64,000 nucleotides of DNA from Rachicladosporium sp. CCFEE 5018 (GCA_002077045.2 KZ111176.1:61145-125144), one strand, 5' to 3'. Positions 44,093 to 55,265 are shown, numbered from the stretch's first letter. Numbers and translations are program-made. The notes: generated by a model not told the origin, from the sequence alone.

Positions 44093-45945
44093 ATGAGTCA
44101 AGACGCAGGACACCATGGCTTAGACTCTTTGATGAGTCCGCAGCCAGGCTCGGCTGAGCATGTTCCCGGCCATGTCTCGCCAAAAGATCGCGACCGCTTA
44201 GATGAGACATACAGCGTCGATGACAGTCGTCCAGAGGTGAGTATCGCAATGACCTGTCACGTAGCCTAACGTTATGAGCTGAGTACGGAACAGCAATACG
44301 CCAAATCGGAAGCCCTGCCGCGAAATGCTCACTCGCCATCTGGCATTGTCGACTTCACTGTCCGCAGCATAGGGTACGCCGATGTTGTTATCGGAACGCA
44401 GCATACGGATTCATGCTCACTACAGCAGATCCTAGGAGATAATGTTTGCGACGACCCCTGGTGCGCTGAAGAATGGCGGGCTGCCCTGCGTAGTTTGGTC
44501 GCTCATATGGGCATATTCGGGCCAGACTCTTGTGAGGGAGGCCGAGCCGCCTTTGGGACTTGCTAGCACTGACGACCATATGTGATAGGTTTTCTCAATG
44601 GTTCAGCGCAATGGACTAAGCTATGATCGGTATGCTCAGACCTGCAAGTCAGAGCTGCGTGTTGCTCTGCTGATCGATCACCCATTGCAGGGCATCTAAG
44701 TTCACTTCCTCCGGCACGGATCGTCGACTTTCTTTCGCATCTGGCTGGCTCTCCCTTATCTCATGGCAAAGCATGCTCGCAATCGACTGCTACATGACGG
44801 CCGATGCAATCCAAGCAATGATCCAGGTCACGCACCCAACCTACATCCCTACGGACGATCACACGACTGGCCTCAGCATCGCCACTATTCTGCTTGTCGC
44901 AGCGTGCGTCGTCCTCCTGAGAAACCACCTACCGATCTACGAAGCCGTCTTTTCTATATGCCACTACTTCTGCTTCGTCCCAATACTCGTAGCGCTATTC
45001 ATCATGGCGCCGAAGCGCTCAGCGCGGGAGGTATTCATTGAGTTCACTGATTTCGGTGGCGGCTGGCCGAGTTTGAGCTTTTCGGTGCTCGTTGGGCAGG
45101 TTCCGAATGTCTACGTGGCCATGAGTAGTGCTGCCATTCTACACGAGCCGTGTGCGACCGAGAGAGACGACACGCGGCCGGGGTCTGGCTTTGCTTGGAG
45201 GTACCTCACCGACGCAGGCGTGACGACCCTGATGGCCATACTGTACTGCTTCAGTATTGTGTCCATCCCGGACGCACTTACGTACAGGTCACCATTCGTG
45301 CAGGTCTTCCACACGGCCTTTAAAGATCCCGGACCGACGCTGGCTTTCTCGATGGTGGTGCTAGGACTTCTCTACATGATCGCTGTCAGCACCATTGCTT
45401 CAGCTGCGGAGCAGATCAGCAATCTTGCAGATCAGACCACGCTTCCTTCACGCGCACGCATCTGGCTCAAGCTCAGTCCGACACATCTGGCTGTCTTCAC
45501 CTCAGTACTCCTAACAATCCTCTTCTCGTTCCTCCAACTCCTCACGCCCTCGGCTTTCGATTCCATCCTTTCCCTCGCCATCATATCACAGATGTTCATC
45601 GTGGTGCTGGCCATAGCTACGCGGACTCATGGCAGATCTAACAACCCCACGAGACCAATGAGCGGCTGGAGGACGTTGATTGCGAATGGTGCCGCTTTGC
45701 TCTACGCTGCATGGGCAGTAAGTATGCCCTTGCCCCGAACGTACTGATGCTGGGTTGCTGACTACAATCTCTAGATCTTCTGGGCGTTCTGGCCTTCGAC
45801 TTACAAGCCTTCGGCCAGCGAGGTGAACTGGGGAGGCGTCTTCTTCATGGTACTCTTGCTCGTTGGAGCCGGGCTTCGGCACTGGACAGCGAAACCGACT
45901 CATCAAGAGCCTGTGAAGAAGGGCGCATCGGGGCAACAGCAGTGA
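44093..45945 (+). CDS. APC-superfamily amino acid/GABA/choline-type permease
   Basis: Plasma- or vacuolar-membrane transporter. Exons supported: 44093-44236 (48-residue hydrophilic start, DETYSVDDSRPE), 44436-44531 (GGLPCVVWSLIWAYSG, the GGPxxLIWG-type motif after TM1), 44589-44629, 44691-45717 (main TM block) and 45775-45945 (WAIFWAFWPSTYKPS, typical of fungal GABA permeases). The 57-bp intron before 44589 has GTGAGG, CACTGAC and GATAG signals. Direct joining gives 492 aa, slightly short. The 5' part of TM1 is not recovered: one frame of the 44237-44435 segment reads LTRHLALSTSLSAA but meets TAG. So the segment may hold an exon I could not place, or the gene may be damaged. Substrate not predictable. 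Confidence 0.78.
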
Positions 45946-46230
45946 GGGCTTGCGTGGGTGACCTATGACGGCATACTGGGAAGGCGGCTATAGTACAGTC
46001 GTCTAGTGCTATCTATCGTACAAACCTGCGTTGCGCCTCCGAATTTGCGGATTCGCCATTCATCGCGCATCAAGCCCGAGCAAAGGACCCTCCGGCGCTC
46101 TGCGGCAAAGTGTCGCCATTCCATGCACTGTCAATGCGCCCAAATGCGCTCTGTGCCAATATCCGCCTTCGCGCCACCACAATTTCATTCATCAGCAACT
46201 CCCAACACCTCATAGTGGATCCCAAGCATT

Positions 46231-49200
46231 CTAAACCATCGGCTCCAGCAACCCACTCAGCCTACTGCTCAAGCCCTCCTTCTTCAACTTCTTCCCCGCC
46301 GGCATCACCAGTCCCTCAACCGGCGTAGCAGCCTCGCTGATGGTAGTCGGCGTCTTCACATCCTCCACATCAGCACCAAATCCCTGTTCCTCAGCCCAAG
46401 CACGATAGTCATCCTCAATCCTCTCCTTCTCAGCCGCGAACCTCTTCTCATCATCCTTATCGCCGCCGACCCACCGCCCAACGCAATCCTGGCACTCCGC
46501 GTACCAACCTCCAATCGTCTCGTGGCCCAGCATAGCCAGCTCAGGCAACTGCTCACCGACCAGCTTGGCGGTATTCCAGTCCAGGCAGTCTTCGCAGAAC
46601 CCGTTAGCGCACCAGCGGCAGCGGTAGATGAGGCCACCGGCGTCGGCGGTCTTCTTCTCGCAGCTTACACACTCGTGTTGAGGGCAGTAGAAGGTGCCGA
46701 ACTTGCTCGCCAGCTTCGTACGCCAAGCAGGTGGGAGACACTTGGCGTGGTAGGCGCGTGGGCAGCCGGAGCACATTGTTAGGGTGCCGTCGTCGGTCCA
46801 GCAGGTCTGGCAGTGGACTTGATTCACGACTGGAGCTTTCTTCTCACGGACTGGTTCGGCGAGGGAGAGATTGCCCTTGCCAGATAGCGTGGGTACGGCT
46901 TCCCAGTCGCCACAAAGGAGAGACTGCTTGGAAATTGCGAAGCCGTTCTGCATGACGGTAGTGTTCTTGCCGAGGCGGCGATCGGCGCGGGTTAGATCAA
47001 CGGGCTCAGCGACTTTCGCGTCGAGCTTGCGTTGCATAGTGCGGCCTTCGAATACCGCGCATTCGACTTTTTCGATATTGTTCAGCCACTGCTCTTCGCT
47101 AATATCCTCTGGCTTCGCTGGGTTGAGGGTAGAGGTATTAACGAGAGCATCCTGGGGGCGATCTTTGCATTTATCGAGTGTGGTCGCCCAGTCCCAGCTC
47201 AGCATCTCGGTGACATCGACCTGTGGTGCGGAAAGGGTCTGAGCTCCGCGGCGAAGTAAAGTCTTGAGTTCGGAGGTGCGAAGTTGAGGTGCATCCTCCT
47301 CGAAGGCATCGCCAGCCGAAGGACCGCGCTTACGCTTCTTCGACTGTGATTCCGCGGAGTGCAAATTGCGCATGCTCTCGGTGATCTTGGCTGAGAGATA
47401 CAGCTTTTTGCGGATGCGGCCCATCATCTGCTCTTCGACTGTGCCTTGCGTGCAGAGCTTGTAGACTGTCACCTTTTTGGTCTGACCAATGCGGTGCGCA
47501 CGAGCCTCAGCTTGCAGGGTAATCTGCGGATTCCAATCCTCGTCCAAAAATACCACCTCTGTGGCTGAGGTCAGATTGATGCCCAGACCGCCAGCCCTAG
47601 TGGAGATGAGCATGACGTTGTAGTCTGACTTCATGTCGTTGAACAGGCGTATGGTAAGGTTACGCCTCGCGCGCTGCGTGCTGCCGTCGAAGCGGACATA
47701 GCGGAACGGAGCGTCGTGGCTGTTCGCGCCTTTGAGCTCGAGGAGCTTTTCTGTAAGATCCAATGTCTTGGTGAAACCAGAGAAGATGATGACCTTCTTG
47801 CGCTGCTTGACAACGAGCTCCTCGAGCAGTTTGTCGAGCACGATGAACTTGCCAGACGCTGTTCGAATGTGATCGCCATCGTACATGCCCTCCGGCCAAG
47901 CGCCTGGGATTAGGTACGGATGTGAGCACGTCTTGCGAAGCTGCATGATGAGCATCATCAGCTTCTTCCAATCATTGCCCTTGCTGTCAGTAGTCTGCTC
48001 TTCGACTGCCTTGGCCATGATCTCCCTGCTCTCAGCCCATACATCCAGGCCATCCTCTGGTGCAGCACCAGCCATTGTGCTGTCGCCTTCATCAATCGTG
48101 AGCACAGTGTCATCAGCAACTTCGCTCTTGATCGAATTCTCTTCTTTCGCTTTCGCGCCCCTGAAGACTTCCTCGAGCAGGCCGTTGTCAGCTTTGGTAA
48201 GCAATCGCTGGTACCAGAAGCGCTGCATGGGTGTGAGCGGGACGAACAACAAGATATCCTCTTTCGGGGGAAGGTTGAGGTTGACGCCCGCGCTCGTCTT
48301 CATACGTCTGAGCATAATCAATTCGAGCAGCTGACGTGCGTTGTCCATGAATGACGTGGAAGCAGTGCCCTTAGTCAAGTCGAAAGCTTTCTTGAAGCTG
48401 ACAGCAGTGTCATCGGTGAAGACTTCTGGGTACAGCCAGTGCAGAAGCGCCCAAAGCTCCTGCAGGTTGTTCTGCAATGGTGTGCCGGTAAGCAGCAGGC
48501 GATGCTCAGCACTCAGCGACTGGAGTGAAGACGAGACATCCGACTTTTCGTTCTTGATCTTGTGGCCCTCGTCCAAGACGACGTACCGCCACACGAACGC
48601 CCGCTTGAACCAATTCTGCTCGCTCGCGAAGGTCTCGTACGTGGTGACGACGATGTCGACAGGCCGTTCTCCGTCATCCTCGTCCTCCTCACTGTCGAGA
48701 TCGATGACCGTGTGGCCCGAAGTCGACTTTGTGACGCGAGGCTTGGACTTGGCTTTGGCTTTCGCAGTTTGCTGCCCATAGCGATCGACGAAACCCATGA
48801 TCTCTTGCTTGATGCGATCACGCTCGGTCTTGGCACCGTGCATGCGGATGACTGAGAGATGGGGAGTCCACTTCGTAGCCTCGCGTACCCAGGAATCCAG
48901 TACACTCAACGGGCATACCACAAGGTACGGTCTAGCCTCTGTCGACTTCGAGATCGGCTTATTGATCTTCAACCACTGAAACAAAGCCAGGGTTTGAAGC
49001 GTTTTACCGAGCCCTGATTGATTAGCGTGTTAGCATGTGCAGGAATGAGGGCGAAGTAGGAGGGAACCTACCCATTTCGTCTCCGAGAATGCACGACATG
49101 CCATTGTTGTACATATGCACCAGATAGGACAAGCCCTCGATCTGGTAGGGCTTCATGACAGCTTTGACGCCTGCAGGCTGCTTGTGGAGCATCTCATGCG

Positions 49201-49980
49201 CTACACAAGCAGTCTCACCCTCGCCTGACATGTCGCGCAGACGCTGCAACTTGTCAATGTAGCTGTTTTCGGGCAGAATTGGCAGGAACGTGTCTTTGTG
49301 AGCAAGCAGGAACGCTTCACGCTTTGGCTTCGTGGTGTCGGCGATCTCTTGGCGAATTCGATTGCGAGCGGTATCGAGCTTCATGGGGGTATGTTGAGGC
49401 CTGCCTTTGCCTCTGCCCTTGGAAGTTGATGGCATCGTGTCGGATCGAAGAGCGAACTTCGCGCCGCCACCAGTCTTGCCTTTGCGTGACTTCACTGGAC
49501 GCTTCGGGGATGCATAGCTTACGCGGCTGCGTGTCGATCTCGCTGGCAGCTCTCGGGTGGCAAGCATATTGGGCATATGCTGCTGCCGACCAGCTACTGG
49601 CACAAAGTTAGAACAGTCACCTGTGTCATTGAGAGCAGTCAGAGCCTACCTGTGATGATCTCACCCTCGCTGTCTTGCTCGCTATCGCTGTCAACTTGCA
49701 GTGGCTGAGCACTCGTAGTCGAGGAAGGAGAATCGGCAGCAGCAAAGCTTGACTGTGGCGATGCGAAGGCATTGGAGACTTCGCTCTCACTCTCGGCGTA
49801 GGAAATCGGCTTCGTCTCCCTTAAACGTGCCTCTTTCTCCATGTGCCGGGCCGACATTGGAGAGCGGGATGCACCAAAGGATGCGAGCAGCGTTGAGAGG
49901 TTCTGTTTGTTCGGCGTAGGTGCGACGTACGCCATGACCCGCTGCCTCTTTGATGGATGGAGTTCGTCGGTTTGGTCCAT
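46231..49980 (-). CDS. SNF2-family chromatin-remodelling ATPase with C-terminal PHD-type zinc finger
   Basis: Only complete copy. Exons 49650-49980, 49072-49596 and 46231-49013 (introns 53 and 58 bp) give 1212 aa. The N-terminal 160 residues are Ser-rich and basic (TPKRPVKSRKG-like). The ATPase domain begins MKPYQIEGLSYLVHMYNNG. Intron 2 splits the Walker A box; splicing restores DEMGLGKT (about 283-290). Then come LVVCPLSVLDSW, DEGH (about 433-436), LLLTGTPLQNN, and in the second lobe VIIFSGFTKTLD, STRAGGLGINL and QAEARAHRIGQTKKVTVYKL. Residues about 1035-1120 hold a Cys/His cluster (CQTCWTDDGTLTMCSGC, YHAKCLPP, CPQHECVSCE), a PHD finger plus a second Zn module. The SNF2 subfamily is unclear: no HAND-SANT-SLIDE or chromodomain seen. 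It shares a 570-bp divergent promoter with clr2. Confidence 0.93.
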
Positions 49981-50550
49981 GTGTTGCGACGTTTGCAGTG
50001 AACAAAGTGATGGTGTACACGCTGCAGGCAGCAAGCAGTACGTAAGCGCCTTCACGAGCAATCGTTCATGTGTCTTACGTCGACCGCTGACATGTGCCCA
50101 ATGTCCCCAGGGGCGCTGGACTGTAAAGTGGCGATGAAGCACTGAATTGTGTCGTTCGCTCCTAGCCTGGAGTCGATCGTCCCTATTGATTAGCTATGCT
50201 GGTACAAAAATGCAGCAAGGTTAAGCTAGCATGTGGTGAAAGCGATCCGTAGTAAGGAATATTATATGTTGCCAAAGTGACGATGTATGGATGCGTGCAC
50301 TTCCGCAAGACGCGTCGAAGAAAGCGCGAACGAAACTCCCCGCGATAAGCGAAGATGCTAGCGGGCTTCCCGATGCAGGAACCCGCAACCTTATGTGGTC
50401 CGCTGTGAACTACATGTGAAAGTAGTCAAGGTGAGTGGAGCGTCGTGTAGTGTGAGAGCAGGGAGGCATACACTGTGGGGTGTGCAAGTAATTGATGATC
50501 GAGCACCGAGACCGACGAGGCTCGTACGCGCACCCTCCAACACAGCCATC
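49981..50550. promoter_or_regulatory. Bidirectional promoter region of SNF2 ATPase and clr2
   Basis: 570 bp between two divergent start codons. Contains upstream in-frame Met codons for both genes (50142 on the minus side, 50395 on the plus side) that I consider leader sequence. No specific factor site recognised. Confidence 0.5.
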
Positions 50551-52608
50551 ATGGCCCGCTTCCACCCTGCCTACATCCGGCGCAGCGATGGCAAGCTGGA
50601 GATCGTCAGTCGTGCCGGGAAGCTTAGAGAGACGAACGAGCCCACAACCGATCAGCTCGATCAGAAGCCGAACAGAGATGGCGTCAGTGACTACTACCGC
50701 CAAGTCACACCTGATGAGATGAAGCATCTGGACTGGAGACGGAAGCTTGGTGGGATGCTTGCAAGAGAGCTTCGCTTGCAAGATACGGCCGTCATGCTGG
50801 TCGACTTCCCGGAGAACTATCGTCTGTACGAACACGTCAAGCGCACGGATAAGGATGGCAAGACCGAGGTGAAAACGAAGATGCACGCTGGTGGAGGGAA
50901 CGATCGGCAGGACGCATATCTTTATGGCCACCCACTGGGCCGGAGGAAACGCTTTCGCAGCCCTGCCGACTTCTTTCCGCATCTCCTCTGGCTTGCTACG
51001 GACGAGACTGGCGACCACGACAATTGTGGGTGCAAAGTGTGCTCTCCGGAGGATCTGGAAGGGATCGTGCCTGGTGCAAAGGCAGCTAAGCCGGCTTCCA
51101 GGCCGGAAAGTGTTGCGAAATCGCCCGCTGCTCAAGACATGATGAGGCAGTCGAGCACGCAATCACTTCAGCAGAGAGCAGCGAGTGCACCCAAGTCCAC
51201 CTCACCGAGACCCAACCCGCTGCCCGCAGCAACACGCGCGGAACAGCGCGACGACCAAATATATAACATGTACGTCTACCGTCTAGGCGAAGTAGTCTGG
51301 TTCCGCAAAGATGCTGCCTGGGGTCTTGGTCTGGTCCTCAGCCGCTGGAAGTCGGACTCGCGCTCCAGCTACACAGTACAGCCGCTATCTAATCCACCTG
51401 GTGGTCCTCATGAACGGTACTCCATCGCTGTCACTAGATCAAACGACAATGAGATGCGTCCTTGGCTAGCCTGGAGCGTGCCACAATACACCCACCCTGG
51501 TCTGAACAATATGTCTGACCCCATGACCTTCGAGAACGCGGATTGGGATGGAATGCGGCAGGGTCGCTATGGCGCGGGTGGAGATATGAATGTGGATGGT
51601 TCGATTCTGGCAGCTAAGGGCGTAGACGCATCATACACACCTCTGCATCCCATCCGCACAGTACCATCGCCCTCAAATTCAAGCGCGACGGAAACACACT
51701 ACACAGCCCTCTACCTGGGCGCCGAAAAGGTCTGGCTCGGTGACCCCATCCGCCTCTCGACAGGCACAGACGTGGTGATTCTGCACTCGATCGTCGAACC
51801 ACAGCCTCCAACATCATCAAGCATATACCTCACTGGCGACACCTATACCCTAGTCACCATCGCCCACGCAAACCCCGATGTTCCTACCCCTGCAGCAGCC
51901 TCCGCCAACCCTCACCTCTCGCCCCGCCTAACCCAAGACCTCGCCGAGCGTAACAGCCGTTCTGTCAGTACGCATCGCCGGGCCTCCTACTGGAAACTCA
52001 CCACTCCAAACACTCGCATCACCCTCGATCGCGTCAAAGGCCGCTGGTACGAAGCCTCGCTCCTGCTGCCTATCCTGCAGTCCGAGGAGGCTTACGAAGC
52101 ACTGGCTCGTCGCGGCGAGATAAGCGAAGTAGGCGGCTGGATGAATGGAAGGGGAGATGCTTCGAATGCCAATCGGGACGCGAGATTGCCGAGGTTGGTC
52201 AAGGCGGATGTGAGGTATGCGGATCGGAGGGCGGCGTTCGGGAGGAGTATGCCTGCCGAGGCGAGAGTGGACGGGGAGTCTGCTGCATCGCCGCCACCGG
52301 CGAGACCTACGCAGGGTCATGGTGGGCACATGGGCTCTGCACTGGTTGATCCGGCGTTGATTGATCCTGCGCTGGCCGGGAGCGGCGATGGCACTAACAA
52401 TGCCAACGAGGGACTTGAGATTGACACGCACTTTGACACTGCGCAGGACGCCCTCGACTTACCCACCGGCGCTAATGATCAGATGGACAGTATCCAGGTT
52501 AACGGTGCAGGCGGCGGTGGAGCGGGCATAGAGGAGTTCATGGACCTTGACAACATGCCTGGATTTGGGCATGACTATGGCAGTCAAAGCCAAGGCTATT
52601 ACGGCTGA
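50551..52608 (+). CDS. clr2: Clr2-type heterochromatin silencing factor
   Basis: Homologue of cryptic loci regulator 2, a subunit of the SHREC complex (Clr1-Clr2-Clr3-Mit1) in fission yeast that silences heterochromatin. Single exon, 685 aa from MARFHPAYIRRSDGKLEIVS; an in-frame Met at 50395 would add 52 residues with leader-like composition. The N-terminal Clr2 domain includes DYYRQVTPDEM and LDWRRKLGGMLARELRL, followed by the Cys motif NCGCKVCSPEDLEGIVPG. A second module, about residues 235-530, has YRLGEVVWFRKDAAWGLGLV, AEKVWLGDPIRL and LTGDTYTLV, which fits the Clr2 BAH-like region. The C-terminus is low-complexity and acidic. Confidence 0.88.
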   Translation: MARFHPAYIRRSDGKLEIVSRAGKLRETNEPTTDQLDQKPNRDGVSDYYRQVTPDEMKHLDWRRKLGGMLARELRLQDTAVMLVDFPENYRLYEHVKRTDKDGKTEVKTKMHAGGGNDRQDAYLYGHPLGRRKRFRSPADFFPHLLWLATDETGDHDNCGCKVCSPEDLEGIVPGAKAAKPASRPESVAKSPAAQDMMRQSSTQSLQQRAASAPKSTSPRPNPLPAATRAEQRDDQIYNMYVYRLGEVVWFRKDAAWGLGLVLSRWKSDSRSSYTVQPLSNPPGGPHERYSIAVTRSNDNEMRPWLAWSVPQYTHPGLNNMSDPMTFENADWDGMRQGRYGAGGDMNVDGSILAAKGVDASYTPLHPIRTVPSPSNSSATETHYTALYLGAEKVWLGDPIRLSTGTDVVILHSIVEPQPPTSSSIYLTGDTYTLVTIAHANPDVPTPAAASANPHLSPRLTQDLAERNSRSVSTHRRASYWKLTTPNTRITLDRVKGRWYEASLLLPILQSEEAYEALARRGEISEVGGWMNGRGDASNANRDARLPRLVKADVRYADRRAAFGRSMPAEARVDGESAASPPPARPTQGHGGHMGSALVDPALIDPALAGSGDGTNNANEGLEIDTHFDTAQDALDLPTGANDQMDSIQVNGAGGGGAGIEEFMDLDNMPGFGHDYGSQSQGYYG

Positions 52609-52865
52609 GGACTAGTAATATGAGCAGTTTGCTAGCACTGGTCAAGGAACCAGAGCATCTCTGATGCAGCTCGGGAACACAACTAGGATGGAGGGCATTG
52701 CCGATCAAGCATCCTCAGCATCAGTCCACGGGATCCAAGCTTTCTCAGCTCCGGGATACAAGGCACTGTCCGTCACCTCCCTGTCTCCTACTCCTCCGCC
52801 TCACCGTTGATCTCAACCACTTCTTCATCCCCTTCCTCGACCCCAGCATCCTCCGCTTCGCGCTC

Positions 52866-53318
52866 CTAAGCCTGCACGATCTCCCCCATACCCCCTTTCT
52901 CAGCAGAAACACCCTTCTGCTTCTTAGCCACTGTCGCACCCTCCTCTCCTTGTTCCCCTTCGTTATCATCGTCCATCTCTGAGCGAGCTGTCAGAACCTC
53001 AACCCCGTCGCGAAGAATTACGAGAGACATACTCTGCGCCTTGCGCTTCTTCCCCTTCCCGGCCTTCGGCCCCTCATCACCGCGCGCCATGACGGCTCTC
53101 ATGAGCGCGTGGAAGGATTTTCTCGCGTTGAAGGCACTGCTGTATCCGCCTAGCTGGCCGAAGACTTCGTAGTCGATCTGGAGGTGTCAGTGATGGACCT
53201 TTGGGTAGATTGTTGAGGTGGGAGGGCGGACGTCTGGGCCTTTGGTCATGGCGCGACAGACGTAGGTGAGTTGGAGCACCTGGTGAGGTGTGAGAGTTGT
53301 GGTGGGCTTGGGGGCCAT
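52866..53318 (-). CDS. Small helical/basic-tail nuclear-type protein, family member A
   Basis: Exons 53232-53318, 53033-53177 and 52866-52978; 114 aa. N-terminal helical domain: LTPHQVLQLTYVCRAM, KGPDIDYEVFGQLGGYSSAF, ARKSFHALMRA. Exon 2 ends in the basic stretch GKGKKRKAQ and exon 3 is acidic with a KKQK motif. The intron positions (after residue 29, phase 0; after the basic cluster, phase 1) are the same in all intact members. The domain pattern recalls the fungal Myb-like DNA-bind_8 type (helix, KxxP-[IV]DxxKFAxLGG, SAxxxxxxLxK), which I infer from memory. Most diverged member; the acidic tail is short. Confidence 0.75.
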
Positions 53319-53442
53319 GGTTGTGCAGTTGGGTGGATGTTGGTTGGGTGTTGGTAGGAGGGAATGTTGGATGGTGGGCGGAGGATGTTGTGTGTGGAGT
53401 GGAAGAAGAGCATGAGAAGGAGTGTAGCTCAGTTGTATCATT

Positions 53443-53448
53443 CACGTG
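53443..53448. promoter_or_regulatory. CACGTG E-box upstream of member A
   Basis: Palindromic CACGTG 125 bp upstream of the member A start, in the context TTCACGTGCT. Shared with members B, C and F. Confidence 0.5.
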
Positions 53449-53658
53449 CTACAGCATTGACCCAGGCAGGTCTGGAGCTCAATCATGATCCGCTGCAGGC
53501 CTCAGCTTACATGCGTGTAGTCAAATCACCGGTGAGTTCAGTCGCCGTGCCACGGAGACAATGAAGTGAGGCATCGCATCTCTCATCGCCCAAGACATCC
53601 CGCTCATGCTCGTAGCCAGGCCACTACGGTCGCTCTTTGGGCAGGTCTGTCGAACACT

Positions 53659-54192
53659 TCAGTCCTCCTCACCCTCAGTCTCGTCCTTCACCTTCTGCTC
53701 CTCGCCCTCGCCATCCTTCTCAGCCTGCACGACCTTCTTGCCCCGCTTCTTCGGCGTCGCCTTGGGCTTCTTAGTCGGCGTAGCATCATCAGTGTCGTCT
53801 TCGCCGTCCTCGCCCGTGCCTGCCAGTAAGTCAGTAAGTTTCCTTTCCGACACCACGTAGCAAAAGGAAGGAATCACATACTCTTGCGCTTCTTCGGCGT
53901 AGCCTTAGTACCCTTCTTCGGCGTCCCCTCCGCATCGCCACCGTCCTCCGTGCCATTGAAGTTAGTGACAAGTTTGAGGGTGCGACTATAGATCGTTGAC
54001 GCGGAGGCGAGGCTGACGTTGCTCATTTCGGCGAACTTGGCGAGGTCGATCTGGGAGGAAACTGTCAATGGCGGGAGCACTGCGGGAGAGATAGGAATAA
54101 TGTACCTCAGGCTTGGTCTTCCAGCACTTGAGGATATTGAAGAGGAACTCCATTTGGCGAGCGGTCAGCGATGGGGCGGCTGAAGAAGACAT
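53659..54192 (-). CDS. Small helical/basic-tail nuclear-type protein, family member B
   Basis: Exons 54106-54192, 53882-54050 and 53659-53819; 138 aa. Domain: LTARQMEFLFNILKCWKTKP, EIDLAKFAEMSNVSLAS, ASTIYSRTLKLV. The tail carries two TPKK repeats (KATPKKRKS, KATPKKRGKK) in an otherwise acidic segment ending DETEGEED. The alternating basic clusters and acidic runs suggest a DNA- or chromatin-associated protein with an AT-hook-like or HMG-like tail. Intron phases 0 and 1 as in the other members. Confidence 0.8.
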
Positions 54193-54342
54193 TGTGTGTG
54201 CTTGGTAGAGATGGATGGGGATGATAGTGGGTGGTAATGTTGTTGTACCGAAGATGTTGTAGTGTGGTGTAAGTAGAGGAGTGGATGAGGAAGTGAACAG
54301 AGTAAGTGAGCCTGATACTCTCTCAGTTGCCTAGTCTTATTT

Positions 54343-54348
54343 CACGTG
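54343..54348. promoter_or_regulatory. CACGTG E-box upstream of member B
   Basis: CACGTG 151 bp upstream of the member B start, in the context TTCACGTGCC, nearly the same as at member A. Confidence 0.5.
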
Positions 54349-54462
54349 CCAATCGCTGTCCTGCTCTAGCGCCTTCGCTCACCGGACGATCGCACGTTAT
54401 AATTCCGCTATAGGGCAGTGGCGAACAAGATCCGCGCTAGCAGCATCCACAGGCACGGAAGA

Positions 54463-55019
54463 TCAGGTCTCCTCGTCCTCCTCTCCGGCACCCTCTTCGT
54501 CCTTGACCTTCATCAGCTCCTCGTCCTCCTCCCCCTCCTTGACCTTTGAGACTTTCTTGCCCCTCTTAGGGGTAGCCTTCATTTTCTTCGCTGGAGTCTC
54601 CCCCTCATCGTCATCCTCTTTGGTCACTACGCGATCCCGTCAGTGTAATGACCCCCGGAGCAGGATGGTCTGCGAAGTCACCTTTGCGGCCTCTCTTCTT
54701 CGGCGTAGCCTTCTCGCCCTCGGCGCCATCCTCCCCAGCGGTCCCAGCAGTCGCGCCACCACTCTCCATAACCTCCTTTAACACCCTGTGCAGGTTGGCA
54801 CGGGGCACTGTTGATATTGGCGAAGCCGCCTAGCTCGGCGAACTTCTCAATGTTGACGAGCGACTATAACGGACATCAGTGAGGAATTCATTGCGAGGCG
54901 CAGCCACTGAGTGGCATGGTGAGACTTACGGTCGGCTTTGCATTGAGGCTTTTACACACGCAGACGAGTAGCTCGACCGTGCGCGACGAGAGATCGTGGG
55001 TAGCAGCGTCTTTGGCCAT
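54463..55019 (-). pseudogene. Small nuclear-type protein, family member C, with a one-base frameshift
   Basis: Exons 54930-55019, 54682-54863 and 54463-54626. Domain: LSSRTVELLVCVCKSLNAKP, VNIEKFAELGGFANINSA, then in the +1-shifted frame RANLHRVLKEVMESGG and KATPKKRGRKG. The shift lies in a four-base G run (54802-54805, CCCC on the coding strand); with three C the frame continues and exon 3 joins in the right phase. Tail: TPAKKMKATPKRGKK, then acidic. Everything else is intact, so this may be a sequencing error in a homopolymer or a very recent mutation. Confidence 0.7.
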
Positions 55020-55192
55020 TGTGATATCTCCTTGTTTGGTATGATAGTACTGAGGATCGTTGCGGAAGTCTGCTAGTGTGCAAGTGTAAACCGTAGAGTG
55101 TGAGAAGGAGTGTTAATATTGATCGAGCCAAGAAAAGAGAAAAGGTTAGGAGTGCACGAGATATAGCATTTCCACCTCTCACTGTTCATGCC

Positions 55193-55198
55193 CACGTG
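55193..55198. promoter_or_regulatory. CACGTG E-box upstream of member C
   Basis: CACGTG 174 bp upstream of the member C start, in the context CCCACGTGAA. Confidence 0.5.
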
Positions 55199-55265
55199 AA
55201 AGTGGCTTCACCAGCTAGGAACAGCATAGCTTCACCTTAGTAGCTCACTTCATGAGAGTGAATAC

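Larger units (their letters stand above)
37003..49922. repeat. Haplotype block, contig 3 version (12.9 kb)
   Basis: Second version of 23980-36902. Unlike the contig 2 version it continues past the shared end into the SNF2 start codon and clr2, so this contig carries the complete genes. 37003-37758 is the ras1 upstream region. The copy 44219-49922 recurs as 1-5704. Confidence 0.9.

Noticed and set aside
23980..49922. True tandem gene duplication of seven genes
   Set aside because: The unit borders coincide with contig ends and the spacing equals block length plus the 100-N placeholder, which fits unmerged haplotypes better.
46231..49980. Assignment of the SNF2 ATPase as Mit1 or ISWI
   Set aside because: The PHD-type finger is at the C-terminus and I see neither a chromodomain nor HAND-SANT-SLIDE; subfamily left open.
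52698..52982. 94-codon plus-strand frame
   Set aside because: Antisense to family member A exon 3 and Leu/Pro-rich only because it reads the complement of an acidic/basic tail.
53426..53500. tRNA-like string (TAGCTCAGTTG) resembling a D-arm
   Set aside because: No matching acceptor stem, anticodon arm or GTTCGA-type T-loop follows at the right spacing.
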